This document shows, piece after piece, positions 8,902 to 17,849 of a DNA stretch of 64,000 bases (positions are counted from its first letter, which is position 1; every line of letters begins with the position of its first letter). Below the pieces are notes generated by a model, which saw only the letters and a list, made by a program, of their open reading frames with translations, was not told the DNA's origin and did not search any database. This DNA is from Achromobacter spanius. Its GTDB lineage: Bacteria > Pseudomonadota > Gammaproteobacteria > Burkholderiales > Burkholderiaceae_B. The position numbers and the translations under genes are program-made. The DNA lies in NCBI RefSeq assembly GCF_002812705.1, contig NZ_CP025030.1:1860001-1924000 (forward strand). The letters run 5' to 3'.

Positions 8902-11358
8902 TTACCCGAGCATGACGACAGTGCCGTTGATCGTGACGTCGCCGCCTGTCGTCACCGCCACGTCCGCGGTGGCGGTGAGCTCGATCGAAGGGCTGGTGAT
9001 GGACGCGCTTGCACTGGTCAGGTTGACAGTCGAGATGCCGCCTTCGACCAGCGTTTCCGTCAGGCTGGTCACCGTGGCCTTGGTCCAGCCGTCAAGCGTG
9101 GCGATCGAGCTGCTGAGTGTGGCGCCCGCAGGTTCCAGCGACAGCGACGACGCCACCGAGCCCATCCAGGCGTCGGGCGTGAAGAGCTTGTAGGTCTCCA
9201 ATGCCGTGGTCTTCATCATGCCGACTTCCTCGGTCTTCTCCGCCAGGATGCCGTTCCATTTCCCGGCGACCCACTTGGTGAAGGCGTTGGCGTAATTGGC
9301 GTTGTCGCGCACGATGTTCTTTTCCAGGAGGTTGATCTCCTTGGCGGCCACGCACTCCATGCTGAGCTTCACGCCCAGCGTCGATTCGAAGGTGGCGGCT
9401 TCGTTGAATTCCACTTTGCCGCCGAAGAAGTGCCCCAGCGTCAGGGCTTCCACGCTTTCGATTTTCATGCCCATGAAATTCTCGACGACAATCCCGCCAC
9501 TCTGGCCCACCGTAATGCCGGACGGCATGTCCTGCGCCTCCGATCCCAGGAAGTTGGCCTGGGTTTCATCGGAGTCGGACCCCGCGCATACGCGGTAGTG
9601 GCCCGGCACTTCAATCAGCATGCTGCTGCCGGCATACAGTTCGCCGTGCAAGTTCGTCTTCAAGTGGAACCCGTCGTTCACACCTTCCTCGTCCGACTGG
9701 CCCAGATTCATCGAGGAATCCTGCGTGGGGCTGTACAGCCGGATGGCCGGTGCGCCGTCGCCGCCCGGCTGCGCGTCGGCCAGCACCATGGTGTTGCCGC
9801 CGGGCGTGCCGATTCTGTGGTGCGCTGAATTCTGCGCGTTGACCACGCTGGGCGCCTCGGTATTGGGCAGCGACGAGACGATCACAGGGCGATCCGGATT
9901 GCCGTTCAGGAACGCGATCAGGACTTCCGTGCCCTCGCGCAACGGAAAATGCATGCCTGCATCCGACAGGCCTTGCGACGACGCCCCGCCCGCATAGGGC
10001 GTGGCCATGCGCACGAAGGCGGAATTCTGTTCACCGTCGTAACGCTGCTTGGTGAACAGGAAGCGGATCTTGTACAGGCCGTTGGTGTCCGGTTGGGCGA
10101 ACCGCCGGGGTTGTCCAGGCGTGGCAACGTCGACGAAACCGTTGACCAGGCGGGTGACCTGCGGCACGGGAGTAATGCGCGGTGCGCGGTACTGCAGGGG
10201 AGGCGACGAGGGATCGTCAACGTCCAGCCAGCGTGGCAGCGCCACAAAGGTCGCCCGGTAGGCCGGAATATCGGTTTGAGGCGAGGTCTCGACCGTTTGC
10301 GTGCCTTCGTGCTTGACCTCGATCACGTAGTACTGCCGCGCGTCCACACCGCGCAGATATTCCGAGACGGCAAGCAGCCTGGCCGCGCGGATGCCGGGCG
10401 TGTGCGCTTCGCCCTCCAGGCGCACGCGCTGGCAGGAAAGTTCCTGGGCGCGCCAGGAGGCAAGCGCCGAGCCCGAGATGGCCGAGGTGCTTTCCAGCTG
10501 TTCGAAATGATCGTCCGACTGATGGACCTCGCCCAGGCCCAGGACCGTGGCGGGCTTCGGCACGCTGGCCTGGCTCGACAGGGTAATGGTGGTGTTGCCC
10601 TGTTCTTGCGAGTCGTGCAGCACCACCATGTTCGGCGTCAGGCCGACACGCCGGTTCAATTGCATGATGGCGATTTCGCGCACGTCGGGGTCGATCATGC
10701 CCCGGGGGTAATACACGGCGGTGTCCGGGTCGGCAGGCTGCTGCTCGACGCTGTTGGCAAACACCACGGACTCCTGTTCCGAACCCTGCTCGAACCAGAA
10801 ATAGACGCCGTAGTATTCCAGCTTGCGCATCAGGAAATCCAGGCAGGTTTCCTCGAACTGGCAGGTGAAATCGGCCTGCGTCTGCGTCAGCTGCGTCGCG
10901 GCGATCCGGTAGTCGTAGGCGGTGTCGTCGTTGCTGTAAGGCTCTGTCAGGCCGGCATACCCGAGTAGCTGCTTGATCAGATCGGCCAGGTCGCGCTTCA
11001 GGTAGATGTCCGACCAGCGCATTGAACGCAGGCGCGCAAGCCGTGGCTCCAGCGCCACCTGGTAGTAGTAATGGGTCTCGTCGCGCCCTTGCTCCGCGCC
11101 TTGGGTAATGATGCCGTGCCATTGGCGCACCGTGCCGTCCGGCGCCTTCGCGGTCAGCGTCGCGGGCTGGTCCAGCAGTTTCTCCAGCGCCAGGTCGCCT
11201 TGCGCGACCGCGAAGGTGATATCAAAACGATACGGCCGCGACACTGCCTCGGTGCCCTGCCAATGCGTCACGATGACGTTGGCGGCGGGCACCGCCTGAC
11301 CGTGCAGCATTGAACTCAGCGCGGCGCAATCGAAGGCATAGTCGTAGGCGTTGGACAT
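8902..11358 (-). CDS. tssI: VgrG (TssI) spike protein
   Basis: Trimeric tail-spike protein punched out by the T6SS. The 818 residues hold the gp27-like part (about 1-400), the gp5-like OB region (about 410-560, with FLFTKQRYDGEQNSAFVRM and FPLREGTEVLIAFLNGNPD), and then a long C-terminal extension ending in beta-repeat sequence (SITSPSIELTATADVAVTTG). No known enzyme motif is visible in the extension (about 570-818). The ATG overlaps the clpV stop by one base (TAATG). The adaptor and PAAR-like genes follow directly. Confidence 0.96.
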   Translation of the reverse strand: MSNAYDYAFDCAALSSMLHGQAVPAANVIVTHWQGTEAVSRPYRFDITFAVAQGDLALEKLLDQPATLTAKAPDGTVRQWHGIITQGAEQGRDETHYYYQVALEPRLARLRSMRWSDIYLKRDLADLIKQLLGYAGLTEPYSNDDTAYDYRIAATQLTQTQADFTCQFEETCLDFLMRKLEYYGVYFWFEQGSEQESVVFANSVEQQPADPDTAVYYPRGMIDPDVREIAIMQLNRRVGLTPNMVVLHDSQEQGNTTITLSSQASVPKPATVLGLGEVHQSDDHFEQLESTSAISGSALASWRAQELSCQRVRLEGEAHTPGIRAARLLAVSEYLRGVDARQYYVIEVKHEGTQTVETSPQTDIPAYRATFVALPRWLDVDDPSSPPLQYRAPRITPVPQVTRLVNGFVDVATPGQPRRFAQPDTNGLYKIRFLFTKQRYDGEQNSAFVRMATPYAGGASSQGLSDAGMHFPLREGTEVLIAFLNGNPDRPVIVSSLPNTEAPSVVNAQNSAHHRIGTPGGNTMVLADAQPGGDGAPAIRLYSPTQDSSMNLGQSDEEGVNDGFHLKTNLHGELYAGSSMLIEVPGHYRVCAGSDSDETQANFLGSEAQDMPSGITVGQSGGIVVENFMGMKIESVEALTLGHFFGGKVEFNEAATFESTLGVKLSMECVAAKEINLLEKNIVRDNANYANAFTKWVAGKWNGILAEKTEEVGMMKTTALETYKLFTPDAWMGSVASSLSLEPAGATLSSSIATLDGWTKATVTSLTETLVEGGISTVNLTSASASITSPSIELTATADVAVTTGGDVTINGTVVMLG

Positions 11359-14066
11359 TATGCCGTGGCCTCCGTCGGCGTGATCTTCCAGCCGCCGTCC
11401 GTGCCTGCCTCGACATGCAGCGCGCTAAGCGAGCGGCCCTCGGCCAAGGCGGACAGGACCGTGTCGGACAGCACCGGTGTCAGGCTCTTGCGCAGGATGA
11501 AGTCAATGTTGCGCGCGCCGCTGTCGACTTCCGTGCAACGCGCGGCGATGGTGTCGGCCACGGTCGCCTCGAACGTCAGCGCGATCCGGTTGGCGGCGGC
11601 AAGCCGCTGCTGCAGCTTGGCCAGCTTCAGCTTGACGATGCCCGCCAGTTCGGACGCGGGCAGCGTGTAGTAGGGCACGACGGTCATGCGGGCCAGCAAG
11701 GCCGGCTTGAAGTGCCGCGCCAGCACCGGGTGTATCGCGCTTGCCAGCGTATCCGGATCCGGACGCCCGTCCTGCGCCAGGCGCGTGATTTCCTCGGTGG
11801 CCAGGTTGCTGGTCAGGAACACCACCGTGTTGCTGAAGTCGATGATGCGGCCTTCGCCATCGGCCAGTGTGCCCTTGTCGAAGACCTGATAGAACAGGTT
11901 GACGACGTCCAGGTGCGCCTTTTCCACTTCGTCGAGCAGCACGACCGAGTAGGGCCGTTTGCGCACGGCCTCGGTCAGCACGCCGCCTTCGCCGTAGCCG
12001 ACGTAGCCCGGGGGCGACCCCACCAGCCGGCTGACCGTGTGCTTTTCCTGGAACTCGCTCATGTTGATCGAGACCAGGGCCTGGTCGCCGCCGAACAGTT
12101 GGTCGGCAATGGCCAGCGCGGTTTCGGTTTTACCGACCCCGGAAGGGCCGACCAGCAGGAACACGCCCATGGGTTGCTGCGGATCGCGCAGGCCCGATTG
12201 CGCGGCCTTCACGGTGGCGGCGATCTGGTCCACGGCGTGGTCCTGCCCGCGAATGCGATCCTTGATGTGGTCCGCCAGGGCCAGCACGCCGTTGACCGCG
12301 TCGCGCTGCATCTTGCCTAGCGGCACGCCGGTCCAATCGGAAACCACCCGCGCCACGGCGTCGGGGTCGGTCTCGATGAACACCAGAGGCTCGTGGCGTT
12401 GCAGTGCTTTCAATTTGGCACGCGCCGCTTCGAGCTGCGCGTTGAGGGAGGCGGCATCCGCGGCATCCACGCCCGCGGCAGCCTGCGCGGCGTCATCGGT
12501 CGCCGCGCTGTCGTTTTGCTGAGCCTTTGCCTCGGCGGCTGCCTCGGCCTCGCCCACCTGCCGGCGCAGGTCGAGTACGGCTTGCGCGGCGTCGCGCTCT
12601 TCGGTCCAGCGCGCGTGCAGCGCGTCACGGCTGCTTTCCAGTTCGGCGCGCTCGGCGGTAATGGCTTCCAGCCGCTCGCTGTGGCTGCCGGGTTCGTAGC
12701 GAACATCGCGCGCCAGCGCCTGGCGCTCGCGCTCCAGCCCCGCCAGGCGGCTTTCCAGGTTTTCGAGTTCGGCGGGCTTGATGCCCAAGCCAATGCGCAC
12801 GCGCGCGGCCGCCGTGTCCAGCAGGTCGACCGCCTTGTCGGGCAACAGGCGGCCGGTGATATAGCGGTTGGAAAGTTCGGCCGCGGCCACGATGGCGTCG
12901 TCGCGCACCGTGACGCCGTGTGCCGCCTCGTAACGGTCTTTCAGGCCACGCAGGATCTGCACGGCGGTCGGCACGTCCGGCTCATCCAGCTTGACGACCT
13001 GGAAGCGGCGCGCTAACGCCGGATCTTTCTCGAAGTACTTTTTGTATTCGCTCCAGGTGGTGGCGGCAATGGTGCGCAACTCGCCGCGCGCCAGCGCCGG
13101 CTTGAGCAGGTTGGCGGCATCGGAGCCACCGGTCTGGCCGCCCGCGCCGATCAGCATGTGGGCTTCGTCGATGAACAGGATGGTTGGGCGCGACGCACCC
13201 TTGATCTCGTCGATGACGCCGCGCAGGCGATTCTCGAATTCGCCCTTGACGCTGGCGCCCGCTTCCAGCAAGCCCAGGTCCAGGCCCAGCAGGCGCGTGT
13301 CGCGCAGGAACTCGGGCACGTCACCATTGATGATGCGCAGCGCCAGGCCTTCCACCACCGCGGTCTTGCCCACGCCCGGTTCACCGACGCAGATGGGGTT
13401 GTTCTTGCGGCGGCGCGCCAGGATGTCGATCATCTGGCGGATTTCGCTGTCGCGCCCGAACACCGGGTCGATCTTGCCGGCGGCGGCCTTGGCCGTGAAG
13501 TCTTCGCAGAAGCGGTTGATGGCGGCATCGCCCGCGGCGGCGGGCCGGGCGGAGCCACCCGAGGCCGAGTCCGCGATCTGCGTGCTGGCCTCGTTCGAGC
13601 CGTTGACTATCGTGTCGAAGTCGCTGGTCAGCTTGTCGCGCGAGATGGCGCGCAGCGTTTCGGCGTAGCGGGTGCCGGCGCCGTAGTAGCTAAGGCGCGA
13701 GACCAGCGCCAGCAGCATCGCGCCACTGCGCACGCGGCTTTCACCCAGGGTGATCGAGGCGGTCAACCAGGACTCTTGCGCCCACTCGGTGAGCAGGCCC
13801 GCGAACACCGGCCGGCCAGGGTTGCCGTTCTTCAACTGGGCCAGGCTTTCGTCGAGTTGCGCGGTCAGGCGCAAGGGGTCGATATCAAAGTGGGCCAGGA
13901 TGCAATGCACGTCGCCGCCGGGCTCTTCAACCAGCCTGCGCAGCATGTGTTCAACGGCAATTTCGTAATGGTTGCGGGCCAGCGTCAAGCCGGCGGCGCC
14001 TTCAAGCGCGGCCGAGCAAGTGGGGTTCAGGCGTGCGAACAGGGGTTTCAGTTCCACCAGCATCAT
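11358..14066 (-). CDS. tssH: TssH (ClpV) AAA+ ATPase
   Basis: Hexameric unfoldase that disassembles the contracted TssBC sheath. The 902 residues contain a ClpN-type domain (1-150), a first AAA module with Walker A GEPGVGKT (228-235) and the LFIDEAH-type Walker B, a coiled middle domain (about 425-560), a second AAA module with GPSGVGKT near residue 640, and a C-terminal D2-small domain. All catalytic motifs are intact. ATGA overlap with tssG and one-base overlap with vgrG indicate tight coupling. Confidence 0.97.
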   Translation of the reverse strand: MMLVELKPLFARLNPTCSAALEGAAGLTLARNHYEIAVEHMLRRLVEEPGGDVHCILAHFDIDPLRLTAQLDESLAQLKNGNPGRPVFAGLLTEWAQESWLTASITLGESRVRSGAMLLALVSRLSYYGAGTRYAETLRAISRDKLTSDFDTIVNGSNEASTQIADSASGGSARPAAAGDAAINRFCEDFTAKAAAGKIDPVFGRDSEIRQMIDILARRRKNNPICVGEPGVGKTAVVEGLALRIINGDVPEFLRDTRLLGLDLGLLEAGASVKGEFENRLRGVIDEIKGASRPTILFIDEAHMLIGAGGQTGGSDAANLLKPALARGELRTIAATTWSEYKKYFEKDPALARRFQVVKLDEPDVPTAVQILRGLKDRYEAAHGVTVRDDAIVAAAELSNRYITGRLLPDKAVDLLDTAAARVRIGLGIKPAELENLESRLAGLERERQALARDVRYEPGSHSERLEAITAERAELESSRDALHARWTEERDAAQAVLDLRRQVGEAEAAAEAKAQQNDSAATDDAAQAAAGVDAADAASLNAQLEAARAKLKALQRHEPLVFIETDPDAVARVVSDWTGVPLGKMQRDAVNGVLALADHIKDRIRGQDHAVDQIAATVKAAQSGLRDPQQPMGVFLLVGPSGVGKTETALAIADQLFGGDQALVSINMSEFQEKHTVSRLVGSPPGYVGYGEGGVLTEAVRKRPYSVVLLDEVEKAHLDVVNLFYQVFDKGTLADGEGRIIDFSNTVVFLTSNLATEEITRLAQDGRPDPDTLASAIHPVLARHFKPALLARMTVVPYYTLPASELAGIVKLKLAKLQQRLAAANRIALTFEATVADTIAARCTEVDSGARNIDFILRKSLTPVLSDTVLSALAEGRSLSALHVEAGTDGGWKITPTEATA

Positions 14067-15106
14067 TGCAAAGGCCTCTCGGAGATTCGTGTTGATTCGG
14101 TTTCAATCGGCAGGAAGATCTGGTCGTAGCGCGGCCACGGCCCCGTGGTGTCGCCGGGTACCTGCTCCGGCAACCACGTGTTCAGTCCCAACGTGTGCCA
14201 GCCTTCGCCCAGGCTTGCGCCGGGCCGCTGGGGGTCTACATTCAACGCCAGCTCGCAGCGCAAAGGCGTTTTCAGATACAGCGCGATCGCATTCACCAGT
14301 TCGGTGTAACGCTCCGTGCCTGGCAGCAGACCGGCCAGGCGCTCGGCCGATATGGGGCCGACATGCACCCGCAGGGCGCCCGCGCGTTCGTCGATGCGGC
14401 TGCCCAGCAGGGTGTCTTCTCCCAGGCGGCATGCCTGTTCGCCCAGCAGGCACTGCGCGGCCTCGGGGATGGACACCGTTTCCGTTACGCAGGGCTCGAC
14501 TTCCACCGGCAGGTTGTCCAGCAGGCCCGACACGAGCGACTGCAGGCCCAGCGCGGAACGCGGGAACTGGTTGAAGTTTCCCGCATGCGGAAGCAGGGCG
14601 CGCGCGGCCTGCCAGCGCGTACCGCGTTTGCCGCCCAGGCCGACCAGCGCGAACAACTGGTCCAGGCGCGAGGAGTCGCGCCTTTCGGCGACGGCCAGCC
14701 ACAGCCGGTTCTTTTCCCATGCGCGGAACAGCAACGGATACAGCGCGGCGTGAAAAATATCGAGAAAGTCGCGCGCGGTGGAGTTGCCCTGCAGGTATTG
14801 GTCGATCAGGTCTTCGGTATAAAACGTGGGCAGCGGCGAGGTCACCCCATACAGCCCGAAGAAATTTGCCGTGATGCGGTACTTGCCCGCGTCGTCGCGT
14901 TCGATCGTCTCGATATCGCGGTCGGGAAAAGACAGGGAAACCGACGGGCGCACGCGCACATCGCGGTTGAACACCGCCTCGTCGGGGTTGCGCAAACGCA
15001 GCAGACGCAACGCCTGGAAGAAGGCGTAGCGATGGCCTTCTTCCAGCAGTGGGTCGGTGCCCGACACCGCTACAGCAGGCGATAGCGGCCGATCTTGGCG
15101 GGCCAT
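14063..15106 (-). CDS. tssG: TssG T6SS baseplate protein
   Basis: Baseplate wedge component that assembles with TssE, TssF and TssK. The ATG at 15106 was chosen because GGAGAG lies eight bases upstream; it overlaps the tssF end by 37 bp. A GTG at 15067, just after the tssF stop, is a weaker alternative. The resulting 347 residues have the TssG hallmarks (YAFFQALRLLR near 30-40, then NFFGLYGVTSPLPTFYTE). The longer upstream frame has shadow-like composition and was not used. Confidence 0.93.
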   Translation of the reverse strand: MARQDRPLSPAVAVSGTDPLLEEGHRYAFFQALRLLRLRNPDEAVFNRDVRVRPSVSLSFPDRDIETIERDDAGKYRITANFFGLYGVTSPLPTFYTEDLIDQYLQGNSTARDFLDIFHAALYPLLFRAWEKNRLWLAVAERRDSSRLDQLFALVGLGGKRGTRWQAARALLPHAGNFNQFPRSALGLQSLVSGLLDNLPVEVEPCVTETVSIPEAAQCLLGEQACRLGEDTLLGSRIDERAGALRVHVGPISAERLAGLLPGTERYTELVNAIALYLKTPLRCELALNVDPQRPGASLGEGWHTLGLNTWLPEQVPGDTTGPWPRYDQIFLPIETESTRISERPLQ

Positions 15107-16794
15107 GTCAGGGTCTCTCCGTTGACGGTATCCACCAGCGTCAAGGCGCTGAAGGTGTTCAGGGCGATGGTGCCGGCCAGGAATTCGTCCAGCACGGTGC
15201 CGAACAGGAACAGGCTGCCCGGCCCGGGGAAATGGTCCCCCCGGCATTCGATGCGCACTTCGCTGCCTTGCACCGGCATGCCGCGCACGATGCGGCGTGC
15301 CGACTCGACATTTACGCTGGTAATGGATTCGATACTGCGGCGCGCCGCCGCGTTGCGCTGCGCGTCCACCTGGCGTGGCGGCACGTAGAGCGACAGCAGA
15401 TCGCGCAGTTGTCCTTCACTGGCCAGCGCCAGATGGTTGGCGTTCAGGTGCGACAGCACGCGCCATAGCAGGGCGCTGTCAATGACGGGGGGGCAATGCG
15501 GCGTCACGCCATGGATGTTGCGAAACCCCACGCGGGGCGGCGAGTTGTCCGTGGGCTCACAGATATCGCCCAGACGCAGACCTTCTGGCAGATCGCCGTG
15601 GGTGCAGGTGAGCCGCGTGGACAGCGTTTGCATCTGCGGCATGCCGCCCTCGGTGTAGGGCAGGCTCAGGTAGTGGTCGTAGCCGCGATGCAGGGCGGAA
15701 GGCCGGATGCTGATGTTGTACGAGGCCTGGTCGCCGCCGCGAAACGCGGAGAAAGGATGGTATTCACGCTCGACCCCATCGGCGCCGCGCGCGCTGACGG
15801 CATCGACGGAAAAAATCCGCTCGGCGGCCTTGCTGGTGCGGGCAACGGGATGGATGCGGTAGTCCGGCTGCAGGTGGTCCACCCTGATCGGGTGCGCGTC
15901 CTGGCTGAACAGGTTGGCGGCCGGCGTCGCGTTCATGATGAAGCTGGACGGGCCGACCGCGGGCGCCCAGTCCGGCACCTGGTCGAACACAAGCTGTATC
16001 GAAAAACCCTTCGCGGCGCCGCGCGCGGTCCATGTCGACAGGCCGGTGAAATCCAGGAACAGCAGCTTCTCCGGCAGCGCGAAGTACTCGTGCAGGACGC
16101 GCCAGGCCGGGTGCGCGCCGGGCGGCCACGGCAGCAGTTCAAGATCGGGGCGCAGGCCCGCGGGCTCGATGCTGGACGGCGGCAGCACGGTGATGGGGCC
16201 GTTCTCGGCGCTGACGCGCACCTCGCGCACGTAGCGTTGCAGCAGCAGGAACAGCCGCGCGGCATCGGCGGGGGCGTCTCCCAGGAACATGCGTACCCGG
16301 TCGCCTTTCCAATCGGCCGCCGCGGGTCCTGACATGGTGAATTGAAGGCGCAGCGAGCGCGGCCGCGTGCCGCCGCCTTCCCACTGCGCGGACTTCAGTT
16401 CAACGGGTTCAAGCGTGACGGGAAACGAGGCGCGAAAAATCGTGCGCTGTCCGTCCACGGGCACCGAAGCGAATTCCGTACCCGCGGGAATCGTGACCGG
16501 TCCTTCCAGTGTCGAGCGCGGCTCGTAGCGCATGATCGTCATGCAGGGCAACGGCCGCAACATGTGCGGAAACAGCAATTGCGCCAGGTTCTGGATGAAT
16601 TCCGGAAAGTCGTCATCCAGGCGATGCCGAATCAGGCCGGTCATGAAGGCGACGCCCTCTAGCAGACGCTCGACGTCGGGGTCGCTTGCGCTATCCGCGC
16701 CCAAGAGCGGCGCCAGCGCAGGGTTGCTCGCGGCGAATTCAGCCGCAAGCGTGCGCAAATAGCCCAGTTCCTGTTCGTAGTAGCGGTTCAACAT
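15070..16794 (-). CDS. tssF: TssF (VasA) T6SS baseplate protein
   Basis: Largest baseplate wedge protein. The 574 residues begin MLNRYYEQELGYLRTLAAEF and continue with DPDVERLLEGVAFMTG, both typical of the family. Length is normal. The ATG lies 3 bp after the tssE stop, and the 3' end overlaps the start of tssG. Confidence 0.97.
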   Translation of the reverse strand: MLNRYYEQELGYLRTLAAEFAASNPALAPLLGADSASDPDVERLLEGVAFMTGLIRHRLDDDFPEFIQNLAQLLFPHMLRPLPCMTIMRYEPRSTLEGPVTIPAGTEFASVPVDGQRTIFRASFPVTLEPVELKSAQWEGGGTRPRSLRLQFTMSGPAAADWKGDRVRMFLGDAPADAARLFLLLQRYVREVRVSAENGPITVLPPSSIEPAGLRPDLELLPWPPGAHPAWRVLHEYFALPEKLLFLDFTGLSTWTARGAAKGFSIQLVFDQVPDWAPAVGPSSFIMNATPAANLFSQDAHPIRVDHLQPDYRIHPVARTSKAAERIFSVDAVSARGADGVEREYHPFSAFRGGDQASYNISIRPSALHRGYDHYLSLPYTEGGMPQMQTLSTRLTCTHGDLPEGLRLGDICEPTDNSPPRVGFRNIHGVTPHCPPVIDSALLWRVLSHLNANHLALASEGQLRDLLSLYVPPRQVDAQRNAAARRSIESITSVNVESARRIVRGMPVQGSEVRIECRGDHFPGPGSLFLFGTVLDEFLAGTIALNTFSALTLVDTVNGETLTWPAKIGRYRLL

Positions 16795-16797
16795 GCC

Positions 16798-17217
16798 TTA
16801 TTGCCTTCGCAGTGAAACTTTGCCGTTGGACGCCACGTGCGACGCCAGCCGCACGGGAATTTCGCGGTCGTCCACCGCGATGAAGCCTGAAATGGCGAAG
16901 CCCAGCGAAAGGACTTCGTCCTGCGTATTGGTGAAAGTGATCTGCGGCTGGCGCAGACGGGGTTCGTAACGCTGGATCATGCGGCCGATGTCCTCGATCA
17001 TCTGCGTAGTCGTGCCGCTGCTGAACGAGCCCGCCAGATTGGTGAAGTCGGGCACGCCAAACGACAGGTCGATGGGCACGCTGCCCTGACGCGTGTTCAG
17101 GATGCGACGCAAGTGGTCCAGGATCGAGTCGACAAGAACCTCCGCCCGCGTGATGTGCGAACGTTCAACGTCCGAACCCAGGCTGGCGATGCGTTCAAGC
17201 AGGCGGTGTTCTCGCAT
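16798..17217 (-). CDS. tssE: TssE (gp25-like) T6SS baseplate protein
   Basis: Small gp25-like baseplate subunit that nucleates sheath assembly. The 139 residues include the conserved EVLVDSILDHLRRILNTR helix and the I-x-RYEPRL motif near residues 79-85 that is diagnostic of gp25/TssE. It lies 42 bp after hcp, and that gap contains a strong hairpin. Confidence 0.96.
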   Translation of the reverse strand: MREHRLLERIASLGSDVERSHITRAEVLVDSILDHLRRILNTRQGSVPIDLSFGVPDFTNLAGSFSSGTTTQMIEDIGRMIQRYEPRLRQPQITFTNTQDEVLSLGFAISGFIAVDDREIPVRLASHVASNGKVSLRRQ

Positions 17218-17231
17218 GGGGATGCAGGCGG

Positions 17232-17251
17232 GGCGGGCGCATGCGCCCGCC
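17232..17251 (-). promoter_or_regulatory. 20-bp perfect palindrome / hairpin after hcp
   Basis: GGCGGGCGC-AT-GCGCCCGCC, a perfect 9-bp arm dyad placed 8 bp after the hcp stop and before tssE. No T-run follows, so it is not a classical terminator. It more likely blocks 3' decay or partly attenuates transcription. Confidence 0.75.
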
Positions 17252-17259
17252 GCTCGCCA

Positions 17260-17748
17260 TTACGCCTTCGGCGCGAGCCAGGAGTCTTCGGACTCGATGC
17301 CGTCGGGTTCCCACGTCCAGACGATCTTCTCGTAGGTCAGCTCCACATCTTCCATGTGACCCAGTTGGCGATTGTCGGGTTGCAGGCAGTTCGGCACCCA
17401 CAGGCGGGTACCGACGACCACCGCGTTGGTCAGCTGGATGGTGTAGTACTTCTCTTCCGTGCCCTTGGGGCTGATGCGGTAGAACTCCAGCGTGACGTCC
17501 TTGAGCTGTTCGCCCGAGCACAGCGCCTGGTAGATCTTCGGCGAGGACTTATCGATTTCCTTGACGAAGGTCAGGCCCAGATGCTGGCGCTTGCCCGAGG
17601 GCAGGCCGGACTGCGGGTTCTTGGGGATCTCGATCTTGTGCTCGACCGCTTGCACAAGGATCTTTCCCTGATGCCCGCTGATTTCGCAGGATCCTTCGAT
17701 CTTGCCCTGGTTCTGTCCTTCAAGCGTGAGGTAGCACGGCATGGCCAT
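17260..17748 (-). CDS. tssD: Hcp (TssD) inner-tube protein
   Basis: Hexameric ring subunit of the T6SS tube. The ATG at 17748 has AGGAG nine bases upstream and gives 162 residues starting MAMPCYLTLEGQNQG. An in-frame ATG two codons later is a possible alternative, and a 26-residue longer frame has no support. Standard Hcp features are present (GLPSGKRQHLGLTFVKEIDKS). It is separated from tssC by 101 bp, the largest gap in the early operon, and is flanked on both sides by strong hairpins. Confidence 0.97.
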   Translation of the reverse strand: MAMPCYLTLEGQNQGKIEGSCEISGHQGKILVQAVEHKIEIPKNPQSGLPSGKRQHLGLTFVKEIDKSSPKIYQALCSGEQLKDVTLEFYRISPKGTEEKYYTIQLTNAVVVGTRLWVPNCLQPDNRQLGHMEDVELTYEKIVWTWEPDGIESEDSWLAPKA

Positions 17749-17803
17749 GGTAAATTTCTCCTTGCAGTTGTTGAGTCTGAATGCAATTGCAGACGAAACC
17801 GGA

Positions 17804-17829
17804 GGCGTGCCGGTGGCAGCCGGCACGCC
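17804..17829 (-). promoter_or_regulatory. Strong hairpin between tssC and hcp
   Basis: Perfect 10-bp inverted repeat GGCGTGCCGG / CCGGCACGCC with a 6-base loop, extendable by AACC/GGTT outside a 3-base bulge. It sits 20 bp after the tssC stop and about 55 bp upstream of the hcp start. Confidence 0.75.
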
Positions 17830-17849
17830 GGTTCCGCTGGATCAACGGG

